A stretch of DNA of 39,808 bases, taken from positions 1 through 39,808 of the forward strand of contig WRIX01000012.1 of NCBI GenBank assembly GCA_009782495.1, written 5' to 3'. The DNA is from Treponema sp. (lineage in GTDB: Bacteria > Spirochaetota > Spirochaetia > Treponematales > Breznakiellaceae). This document shows positions 1-7,598 of this stretch, piece after piece; within the stretch, counting starts at the first letter, position 1; each line of letters opens with the position of its first letter. The position numbers were made by a program, and so were the translations under genes. Under the pieces are notes generated by a model. It was not told the origin of the DNA. It was given only the letters and a program-made list of their open reading frames with translations, and searched no databases.

Positions 1-1
1 C

Positions 2-508
2 AAAGCAATTTACAAAGAAGAAATATCCACCTGGGATATGGATTTCGTATTGCCTTCAACTCAGCTCCATGACGTAGGGAAAATTGCCATTAGTGATTTA
101 ATTCTGAACAAGCCCGGCAAGTTAACGGGAGACGAATTCGAAATTATGAAAACTCATGTAATCGCGGGAGTGGATGCAATAGAAAAAATAATCAGCGTTA
201 CCCAGGAACATGCTTTTTTAAAACATGCGCTGTATATTGCCGGAACGCATCACGAAAAATGGGACGGGACCGGATACCCAATGAAGCTCAAAGGCAAAAG
301 TATTCCTCTGGAAGGCCGGCTTATGGCCATTACCGATGTATACGACGCATTAACTTCCGAGCGCCCCTACAAAAAACCGTTTAACCACGAAGACGCATGT
401 AAAATCATTATAGAAAACGCCGGAACGCACTTTGATCCCGTTTTAGTGGAAATATTCCGGGGAGTTTCGGATCAATTTGACAGGATTGCCCAAGGCACAG
501 GTAAGTAA
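2..508 (+). CDS. HD-GYP domain protein, 5' partial (C-terminal part of a probable c-di-GMP phosphodiesterase/response regulator)
   Basis: Frame is open from the window edge (KAIYKEEISTWDMDF...). HD-GYP motifs LHDVGKIAISD and HHEKWDGTGYP; typical ...GRLMAITDVYDALTSERPYK. Confidence 0.9.
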   Translation, partial: KAIYKEEISTWDMDFVLPSTQLHDVGKIAISDLILNKPGKLTGDEFEIMKTHVIAGVDAIEKIISVTQEHAFLKHALYIAGTHHEKWDGTGYPMKLKGKSIPLEGRLMAITDVYDALTSERPYKKPFNHEDACKIIIENAGTHFDPVLVEIFRGVSDQFDRIAQGTGK

Positions 509-571
509 TTGTTAGCGGGCAGGGATTTTAAATATATTGTATTATTTTATTAACAATATATTTTCTCCCTA

Positions 572-1549
572 TCACATAACAGTCACATACACCAAAGTTT
601 GGTTCACAAGCTGATAGGCAATCTCGCCGAATGTAATTGGTCCGGCAAACGCTTCAATTTTTTTATGCTCAAGATCGCCGTAGAGGAAATTTAAAATACA
701 GTTACAGGAAAACGCAGATGAATCATCGGTATGTTCCAATATATGCTTGTTAAACAACTCTTCATAGTCAGATACGGGTTTGGCGATCCTGTACTTTATT
801 CCCTGAAATACAGGTGCGTAAAAATTTACAATGTCATCGTCAATTGATTTGAATGAAATGTTGACGCCGCTTCCTGAATAATCACCGACAATCGGGAGCT
901 TTGTGTCTATTTTATTTTTAGCTATATAATCGGCAAAAACAACCTCTTTTCCGTTTACGAGGCATTTTTTAACATGAAACCCTTCTTCGGAAAACTCTAT
1001 TACAGGGGATGAGGTATCTTGTTCAAAAATATTGATTATGTTGACGGATATGGTCTTATCTTCTTTGGTTTGCAAATGAAGCGCAACCGCTTTACCGGAA
1101 AATACTTCCCCTGTAAACCCATTAACCGCCATAGGTGTTTGTCCTTCTTTTTCAAGATTAAGTCCGGCGATCCATCCGACAATGTGGCGTAAAAACATAT
1201 TTTCATACCCTGATGCATTTTGTGCGTATTCCTTATGAACCGCACTGTCAAAAGGAACAATAAGGACTGAAAAACCGTTTTCATAAGCGTCGGATGACAC
1301 TTTGCAGATATTCTTTTCGTCATAAGATTGAATTTTAAATTTCTCATAGACGGAACTCGTTTCAGAAAAATCCGTAACAAACAATAAATCACTGGAAACT
1401 TTTCCGCCTTCTTCTGCCATAAAATACTCGGTGGAACCGCCGATCCATTTCCCTTTAGGAAGTTTTTTAAGAAGAGCCTCTGTACCCGCGATATGCAGAA
1501 TCCTCCCTTCTTCAATCATTTGTGCTGCTTTTTCATAAGATATTAACAT
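572..1549 (-). CDS. Conserved hypothetical protein, possibly FIST-like sensory protein
   Basis: 325-aa ORF. GKWIGGSTEYF and C-terminal AGPITFGEIAYQLVNQT are reminiscent of FIST N/C domains; 12 bp downstream of a REC-domain gene. Confidence 0.6.
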   Translation of the reverse strand: MLISYEKAAQMIEEGRILHIAGTEALLKKLPKGKWIGGSTEYFMAEEGGKVSSDLLFVTDFSETSSVYEKFKIQSYDEKNICKVSSDAYENGFSVLIVPFDSAVHKEYAQNASGYENMFLRHIVGWIAGLNLEKEGQTPMAVNGFTGEVFSGKAVALHLQTKEDKTISVNIINIFEQDTSSPVIEFSEEGFHVKKCLVNGKEVVFADYIAKNKIDTKLPIVGDYSGSGVNISFKSIDDDIVNFYAPVFQGIKYRIAKPVSDYEELFNKHILEHTDDSSAFSCNCILNFLYGDLEHKKIEAFAGPITFGEIAYQLVNQTLVYVTVM

Positions 1550-1561
1550 CTTTTCTTCTCC

Positions 1562-2191
1562 TTATAATTGCCCGATAGTTTCATAGTCTGCTGCCATAAG
1601 CACTTTTGACTTTTCAATAAACCCGGTAATTTCCTCTGCAAAAGTTTGCAGGGTTTCTTTTGTATGGTATTTGGCATAGAGCGTTTTCATGCGTGTAACC
1701 AGCATGGAAAATGCCAGTTGTGAAAATTTTGTGTCTGTGGTTAAAATCTTTTCTGTTTGCGCTATTGTTACCGTTACCGGCGACAGCAAGTAATTAATCT
1801 TTCCAAGCAAGACAACCTTGCTTGGAGGTTTAACGATAACACCGCCGCCGCCGCATTTAATCGCGTTTGTAATTGTCTCTACCTTCGCTACTGCCGTCAT
1901 AAATAAAATTTGAGTTTTAGCGAACTTGGGCATTTTGCGAATCTGCCTCGCTATATCAAAACCGCTTGAAATTTCTACATTTCCAGCCGAATAAAATGAT
2001 GGTCTTGATATTTCCGTATCCAATAAAAACAATGATGGGTTGCAATTAGGCATTGTCTTTAACAAAGTGCCGAAACTGGTTACCCCTATTACATGATAAT
2101 AGTTGTCGAGCATTTCCGTAACAGTGTCTAACATTACCTGCATCTCGTCGAGAACAATTATTGTTGGTGTACTATAATGAGTAACAGCCAT
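1562..2191 (-). CDS. Response-regulator receiver (REC) domain protein
   Basis: IIVLDEMQVMLDTVTEML...SLFLLDTEI...ILFMTAVA...GGGGVIVKPPSKVVLLGKI matches CheY-like topology (phospho-Asp, T/S, K). Confidence 0.75.
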   Translation of the reverse strand: MAVTHYSTPTIIVLDEMQVMLDTVTEMLDNYYHVIGVTSFGTLLKTMPNCNPSLFLLDTEISRPSFYSAGNVEISSGFDIARQIRKMPKFAKTQILFMTAVAKVETITNAIKCGGGGVIVKPPSKVVLLGKINYLLSPVTVTIAQTEKILTTDTKFSQLAFSMLVTRMKTLYAKYHTKETLQTFAEEITGFIEKSKVLMAADYETIGQL

Positions 2192-2241
2192 TTTGTTTCT
2201 CCCTTTTTTCGCTAAAAATATATTATATTTACATTATATTT

Positions 2242-2913
2242 TCAATGCATATTATTGTCAACCCCCAATTTTATTCCATTTTTTTTCATATATTCTTCTA
2301 TTTTTTCTATTCTTTCCTTTCTATTTTTTCCTTCCTTTTCAATATAATAACGTTTTAATAATGGATATACTTTTATTTCATAATTTTCCCATGATATATT
2401 TTGATATTCATTATTTTCTTCATTCAATTTTTCTTCCGCAACTACATCAATCATTATTCCGTCAATACATATTCTGCCAAAATATTGTACAACCCATGTT
2501 TTTTTATTATCTACAAATGGTTCCATTAAATATTCCAAAAACAATTTTTCCACTTTGTAAAAATGATCCACATGAATTATTATATCTAAATCAAATGGTT
2601 CTATATCAACTCCAATAATGGTTTCACTTGCACTTCCAAATACATACCATTTTATTTTTTCTTGACAACATTTTTCTGCAAATATTTTTAGTGAGTGTTT
2701 CCAATTTCCTTCCGATTTAAACATTGATTCACCATATTTCACAAAATTATTTTTTATTATATCTTTATGTTCAATATTATTTGGATATTCTTTGGTAAAT
2801 TTTCCATTTTCCCTTTTAAACCATGCGTGTTCAATATTTTGAACATATTTTTCTTCTGCATTTTCAACACAATAGATAAATTTTTCTTCGTTTTCTGTAC
2901 AATAACAATCCAT
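2242..2913 (-). CDS. Nucleotidyltransferase-fold protein (minimal NTase-like), AT-rich
   Basis: YVFGSASETIIGVDIEPFDLDIIIHV resembles the GS...DxD NTase core. Codon usage is much more AT-rich than neighbouring genes. Confidence 0.6.
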   Translation of the reverse strand: MDCYCTENEEKFIYCVENAEEKYVQNIEHAWFKRENGKFTKEYPNNIEHKDIIKNNFVKYGESMFKSEGNWKHSLKIFAEKCCQEKIKWYVFGSASETIIGVDIEPFDLDIIIHVDHFYKVEKLFLEYLMEPFVDNKKTWVVQYFGRICIDGIMIDVVAEEKLNEENNEYQNISWENYEIKVYPLLKRYYIEKEGKNRKERIEKIEEYMKKNGIKLGVDNNMH

Positions 2914-3151
2914 TTTATCCTCTATAATTGTTTTATTGTAAATATCCTATTTTAACAATATATTTCTATTAATATTTCGCATAACTCCATGTATACGCAA
3001 CAAACCAATACACGCAATGGCTCCCCATGCTTCATGTACATAATAACACGCACATTTCGCTGCTTATCATGCAAGACTTGAATAAATTTCCCTGCAAGAT
3101 GCTATGCTAATCGCCAATTCAGTGGGTTTACCACCGAATTTACCGGGTAAA

Positions 3152-3256
3152 ATGGGTCATTTTGACCCAAAAACGGTAAATAAACGCCTAAAAACGGTGG
3201 ACATTTGCCTTAAAACAGTAAGCGTTTGCCTCTAAACGGTAAACGTTTACCGCCGC
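3152..3256. repeat. Iteron-like tandem array, 21-bp period, degenerate palindromic units (4 clear units from 3173, plus one diverged unit at 3152)
   Basis: Units start at 3173, 3194, 3215 and 3236: ACGGTAAATAAACGCCTAAAA / ACGGTGGACATTTGCCTTAAA / ACAGTAAGCGTTTGCCTCTAA / ACGGTAAACGTTTACCGCCGC. The last contains perfect 16-bp palindrome CGGTAAACGTTTACCG (3237-3252); the 3152 unit contains GGGTCA-TTT-TGACCC. Confidence 0.8.
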
Positions 3257-3321
3257 CAAAGCAACCGAACAAATCGAAGTGGACGATAATAGCAAAAGAC
3301 GGAAATAATGTAAAGGAAATA

Positions 3322-3399
3322 TCACACGGAGCCACGGAGGCACGGAGCTTTATTTATGATTACCTCAGTGTCCTCTGTGATCTCTGAGCCTCCGTGTGA
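3322..3399. repeat. Imperfect inverted repeat built from CACGGAGGC-type motifs
   Basis: Perfect 10-bp ends TCACACGGAG (3322-3331) and CTCCGTGTGA (3390-3399), with internal GGAGCCACGGAGGCACGGAG and CCTCTGTGATCTCTGAGCCTCCG. Confidence 0.7.
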
Positions 3400-3489
3400 A
3401 ATTCTTCTTCTCTTTGCTCTTTATTCTTTGTTATTTGCTCTTCCACTGACCACTTCTTCTGCGGGGGTTGCCCGTGCTAGACTGTTTCC

Positions 3490-4698
3490 GTGCAGCAAAG
3501 TTTTACCGTCTCCGAACTAACCGGTCTTATCAGGCACAATTTGGAAAGCTCCTTTCCGCAGATCACGGTAGAAGGAGAGCTGTCCAATTTTCGTCCTTCC
3601 GGTTCAGGCCATCTGTATTTTTCCTTAAAGGATCCGGAAGCAAAAATAGACGCTGTAATGTTTAAAAACCGTCTGCCTGCGCTGAACTTCGAGCCAAAAG
3701 ACGGAATGCTCCTGAGAGTCCGGGGGCGGATTTCGGTGTATCCCCAGCGCGGAAATTATCAGCTTGTATGTGAAGATATGGAGCTGGCCGGCGCAGGGGA
3801 TATCCTGGCAATGCTGGAAAAGCGAAAACGTGCACTGGCAGCCGAAGGGCTTTTTGACAAAGACAGAAAAAAACCAATCCCGCTGTTTCCGGAAACTGTC
3901 GGAATAGTCAGTTCACAAACAGGGGCTGCGGTACAGGACATACTTAACATACTGCGGCGCAGGGCTTCCGGCATTCATGTAGTTATCTTTCCGACACTGG
4001 TTCAGGGGGATGATGCAGCGGAAAGCATCGCCCGGCGTATCGAACAGGCAAATCAATGGAAACTGGCAGACGTGCTTATTGTCGGAAGAGGCGGAGGTTC
4101 TCTGGAAGATTTACTTCCCTTTTCCGAAGAAGCCGTGGTTCGTGCAGTGGCGGATTCGGAAATCCCCGTAATCAGCGCGGTAGGCCACGAGATAGATAAT
4201 GCTCTTTGTGATTTGGCGGCGGATCTCCGTGCACCTACCCCATCGGCGGCGGCGGAACTGGTCAGCGCAAACAGAAAAGAAACACTGGAACGGGTTATCT
4301 TTCTGAAAGAAGAAATTAAAACCGCACTACAATCAAAACTGGACAGAGCCAGGCTTTTATTGCGGCCTTTTGGTATTGATGATCTGGAACAGCGATTCCG
4401 GTCCATACTGCAGCCCGTTCTGGTCCGTTTCGATGACGCCAAGGAAACATTAATTTTTTCCCTGCAGGAAAGACTTGACAAATATCGTATGCGGCTGGCG
4501 CTGACCAGGACAAGCCTTGAAGCGGGAAGCCCTCTTGCAATACTCGAACGCGGTTTTTCCGTTGTAATAAACGAACGCTCGGGTAAAATACTGCGGCGCG
4601 GACAGGATGCAAAGCCAGGCGATAAACTAAGAATCAGACCTATGGAAGGACTTGTCCTGGCAGTTACGGAAAAAACAGAAAAATTACAGGAATCATAA
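3490..4698 (+). CDS. xseA: Exodeoxyribonuclease VII large subunit
   Basis: OB-fold N-term (FTVSELTGLIRHNLESSFPQITVEGELSNFRPSGSGHLYFSLKD), GIVSSQTGAAVQDILNILRRR, GRGGGSLEDLLPFSEEAVVRA; followed by xseB. GTG start. Confidence 0.97.
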   Translation: MQQSFTVSELTGLIRHNLESSFPQITVEGELSNFRPSGSGHLYFSLKDPEAKIDAVMFKNRLPALNFEPKDGMLLRVRGRISVYPQRGNYQLVCEDMELAGAGDILAMLEKRKRALAAEGLFDKDRKKPIPLFPETVGIVSSQTGAAVQDILNILRRRASGIHVVIFPTLVQGDDAAESIARRIEQANQWKLADVLIVGRGGGSLEDLLPFSEEAVVRAVADSEIPVISAVGHEIDNALCDLAADLRAPTPSAAAELVSANRKETLERVIFLKEEIKTALQSKLDRARLLLRPFGIDDLEQRFRSILQPVLVRFDDAKETLIFSLQERLDKYRMRLALTRTSLEAGSPLAILERGFSVVINERSGKILRRGQDAKPGDKLRIRPMEGLVLAVTEKTEKLQES

Positions 4699-4707
4699 GA
4701 GGATAAT

Positions 4708-4947
4708 GTGATGAAAAACTTTGAAGAACGGCTGGAAAAACTGGAAAACCTGGGTGAAACAATCAGGAAAACCGATATTTCGCTGGAGGATTCCCTTAAA
4801 GCTTTTGAAGAAGGGATCAAATTGGCCCGTTCTCTGGAAAAAGACCTTGAAAAAATCGAAAGCCGCATAGAAATACTCCTTAACTCTCCGGATGCAAAAT
4901 CACAGGAAAGCCCGGAGCTGGATCTGTTCAACGGCGCAGATCAATGA
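4708..4947 (+). CDS. xseB: Exodeoxyribonuclease VII small subunit
   Basis: 79 aa: FEERLEKLENLGETIRKTDISLEDSLKAFEEGIKLARSLEKDLEKIE; directly downstream of xseA. Confidence 0.95.
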   Translation: MMKNFEERLEKLENLGETIRKTDISLEDSLKAFEEGIKLARSLEKDLEKIESRIEILLNSPDAKSQESPELDLFNGADQ

Positions 4948-6686
4948 TTAGGATCCTTGAACCGGATGAAGCAAAAAAAATTGCCGCCGGAGAAGTAATT
5001 GATCGTCCTGCAGCTCTTGTTCGCGAATTAATAGATAACGCACTCGATGCCGGAGCGGCAAATATCGAACTTTCAATTGAAGAAGGCGGTATAAAAAAAA
5101 CAGAGCTTATTGACGACGGCTGCGGAATGAACAAAGAAGACCTTTCTCTTTGCATTAAAACTCATGCTACCAGCAAAATACAATCGCTGGATGATCTTTC
5201 GCGCATTACTACATTGGGCTTTCGGGGTGAAGCTCTGGCCGCCGCTGCGGCTGTTGCCAGACTTGAAATAATTACCAGTACAGACGGCAGAGAAGCATGG
5301 CTCCTTGAAACAGAACCATACAAATTAACCCAAACCAGAAGAAAGCGCGGAACCAGTGTCAGAATCTTTGGCCTTTTTGATTCAATCCCTGCCCGTAAGC
5401 GTTTCTTAAAGCGGGCATTAAGCGAAGCAGCCTTGTGCCGCCAAATTTTTACGGAAAAAGCATTGGCTTTTCCCGGCGTTTCTTTCTGTTTTGTTCAGGA
5501 TGGTGTATTAAAACTCCAACTCCAGCCTTGCACAGATACAGGAGAAAGTATTCCTGTTTTGCAAAAACGTTTCGGAGAACTGTTACTTGAGCCTCAGGAA
5601 CGTCCGTTCCTGCACACCGTAGAAACAGCCGGCAAGGGTTTTAGAGTAACAATCGTATTCGGCGGCCCTGAATTATTCCGCAAAGATCGAAGGCAGCAAT
5701 ACATCTTTGCAAATAAGCGGCGTATCCAGGATTTCGGATTGATGCAGGCTCTGGAATTCGGCCTTGCCGGATTCTTCCCCAACGGTACTCATCCGCTGGG
5801 AGCAGTATTTGCAGAAGTTGATCCTGCCCTGACGGATTTTAATATCCATCCGGCAAAACGGGAAGTCCGCTTTGTTGATGCCGGAGCAATTCACCACAGC
5901 ATTACAACGGCGCTGCGCAATTACACACATATTAATACATACGGCGATACACACAAAAGCCAGGACAACAGACTTGCAATGCAAGCCCTGCTGGAAAGAC
6001 GGGAAGAATTTACTCCGCTGCCGTCAGGTAACAGAACACAAGAATTATTTGCGGCAGAAAAAGCTACAAACTATGATCCGATTGAACATTTAAGCGCAGG
6101 TTCCCCATACAGTGAAAATCCGCGTAATAACATAAGATTTGCAGGAAGAGTATTGGATCTCTTTATCATCGTAGAACGGGAAGACATTATTTATCTAATC
6201 GACCAGCATGCCGCCCATGAACGGCTTCTCTATAATAAATTTTTAGACGGCCGTATTGGCACGCAGGAATTGCTGGTACCAATTCTGTTTAACACCGGCA
6301 ATGACGAAGAAGATCGCTTTCTTCTGACAAAAAAAGAAGAACTGGCCGCTCTTGGCATAGTACTGAAAAACGAAGGCGGCGACTCGTGGCGCATAGAGGC
6401 TCTCCCTGCCGGATGGAAAATGTCAGACAGTGAAACGGTTGAAGCTATTCTGGCGCTGCAAAAAGCCAAAGAAAACATTGTAGAACGCTGGGCTGCGACT
6501 TTTGCATGCCACGCTGCCGTAAAAGACAAGGATTATCTGGACGATAAATCGGCGCTTGCATTGGCGGAATCAGTTCTGGCACTCTGTAACAAGGAAACAT
6601 CGCTGCCCCGGTGTCCTCACGGCCGGCCTCTTTGGAAAACATTAAGCCGGGACGAACTATTTAAAGCTGTGCGAAGAAAAGAATAA
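4944..6686 (+). CDS. mutL: DNA mismatch repair protein MutL
   Basis: RILEPDEAKKIAAGEVIDRPAALVRELIDNALDAGA, TTLGFRGEAL, FNIHPAKREVRF, C-terminal DQHAAHERLLYNK; overlaps xseB by 4 bp. Confidence 0.97.
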   Translation: MIRILEPDEAKKIAAGEVIDRPAALVRELIDNALDAGAANIELSIEEGGIKKTELIDDGCGMNKEDLSLCIKTHATSKIQSLDDLSRITTLGFRGEALAAAAAVARLEIITSTDGREAWLLETEPYKLTQTRRKRGTSVRIFGLFDSIPARKRFLKRALSEAALCRQIFTEKALAFPGVSFCFVQDGVLKLQLQPCTDTGESIPVLQKRFGELLLEPQERPFLHTVETAGKGFRVTIVFGGPELFRKDRRQQYIFANKRRIQDFGLMQALEFGLAGFFPNGTHPLGAVFAEVDPALTDFNIHPAKREVRFVDAGAIHHSITTALRNYTHINTYGDTHKSQDNRLAMQALLERREEFTPLPSGNRTQELFAAEKATNYDPIEHLSAGSPYSENPRNNIRFAGRVLDLFIIVEREDIIYLIDQHAAHERLLYNKFLDGRIGTQELLVPILFNTGNDEEDRFLLTKKEELAALGIVLKNEGGDSWRIEALPAGWKMSDSETVEAILALQKAKENIVERWAATFACHAAVKDKDYLDDKSALALAESVLALCNKETSLPRCPHGRPLWKTLSRDELFKAVRRKE

Positions 6687-6724
6687 TGCCGCCCACAGGC
6701 ATTGTGCCGCCCGCCACTTGACAA

Positions 6725-6816
6725 GAAAAAACTGTTTTTCCATGATTATAAAATCATGTGGGGCTTTGCCCCGCGATCGCAAGGAAATTATTATAGTTTA
6801 CCGCCAGGAGGCGGTA
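6725..6816 (+). promoter_or_regulatory. Leader with five consecutive perfect inverted repeats, the last holding the Shine-Dalgarno in its loop
   Basis: GAAAAA-ACTG-TTTTTC (6725-6740); CATGATT-ATAA-AATCATG (6741-6758); GGGGC-TTT-GCCCC (6760-6772); GCGATCGC (6773-6780); TACCGCC-AGGA-GGCGGTA (6799-6816). Confidence 0.75.
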
Positions 6817-7598
6817 TGTGCATGATAGACAGTGAAACAGTAAAATATAAAATGTTTTTGGAAAGTTCAACAACAAAAGAATTGATAAAATTGGCAGATC
6901 AGGCGGGGATCAGTATTCCTCCCGATCTGGACAGGATCTTTATAATCAGGGAATTACTGGATAATGTACTTGATGAAGAAGCAAATTCAAAACCATTATT
7001 CGACAAATATTATTTGCATGAGAAAAAGAACATTGAAACATCAGCAATGTTCAGTTCATCTTTAAATACAGCTTCCGGGCCGAAAGGCGCAGTGAATGAA
7101 AGCCATCGCAATTCTTCTTTGAATTCAAAAACAGCATCTTTGCCGCAACAGTATCACATTACCTATCTGGAAGTACTGTCCAGGGACCCTCAGTGGGTTT
7201 ATGTTTTTTGGGAGATTAAAGCCCAGGACAGAGAACGCTACGAAGCGGCTCCCGGTTTTGAAGGGTATGCCCTTAAAGCACTGGAAAACAAAAAAACCAA
7301 TGAAAGCAGTCCGGAAAACTGCAGAGACGGCGATTTTACAGAGTCATTTACCGTACCTGTCGGAAACGATGATAATTCCTGGTATCTTGGTTTTCCTGCT
7401 TTCGGAATTTACCGCATCGCTCTTTGGGTTCGGGGACTGAATACTACGGTTATTATGTCCCGTCCATTTATAATTCCGAAATTTTTAAATAACCCCGAAA
7501 ATACAAACTATTTATCCAGTCCGTTGATCCGGCTTTCCGGCGTATCGGAATTTTCGATACTTCGATCTGCAGACAGGGTTTCATACAATCGTTCATGA
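6816..7598 (+). CDS. DUF4912 domain protein
   Basis: YHITYLEVLSRDPQWVYVFWEIKAQDRERY...YRIALWV. The ORF is open from 6702; the likely start is ATG 6816 or ATG 6822 after AGGAGG. Confidence 0.8.
   Translation: MCMIDSETVKYKMFLESSTTKELIKLADQAGISIPPDLDRIFIIRELLDNVLDEEANSKPLFDKYYLHEKKNIETSAMFSSSLNTASGPKGAVNESHRNSSLNSKTASLPQQYHITYLEVLSRDPQWVYVFWEIKAQDRERYEAAPGFEGYALKALENKKTNESSPENCRDGDFTESFTVPVGNDDNSWYLGFPAFGIYRIALWVRGLNTTVIMSRPFIIPKFLNNPENTNYLSSPLIRLSGVSEFSILRSADRVSYNRS

Noticed and set aside
2193-2618. 141-aa plus-strand ORF opposite the nucleotidyltransferase gene
   Set aside because: Low-complexity F/L/Y/P-rich translation antisense to a coherent NTase ORF in AT-rich DNA; not credible coding.
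3152-3256. Possible CRISPR array
   Set aside because: The 21-bp period includes the spacer; there are no conserved ~28-36-bp repeats with unique spacers and no cas genes nearby.
4053-4931. 292-aa minus-strand ORF opposite xseA/xseB
   Set aside because: Ser/Arg-rich antisense reading of well-supported xseA/xseB.
6716-6755. TTGACA...TATAAA promoter upstream of DUF4912
   Set aside because: Spacing between TTGACA and TATAAA is about 23 bp, too long for a standard sigma-70 promoter.
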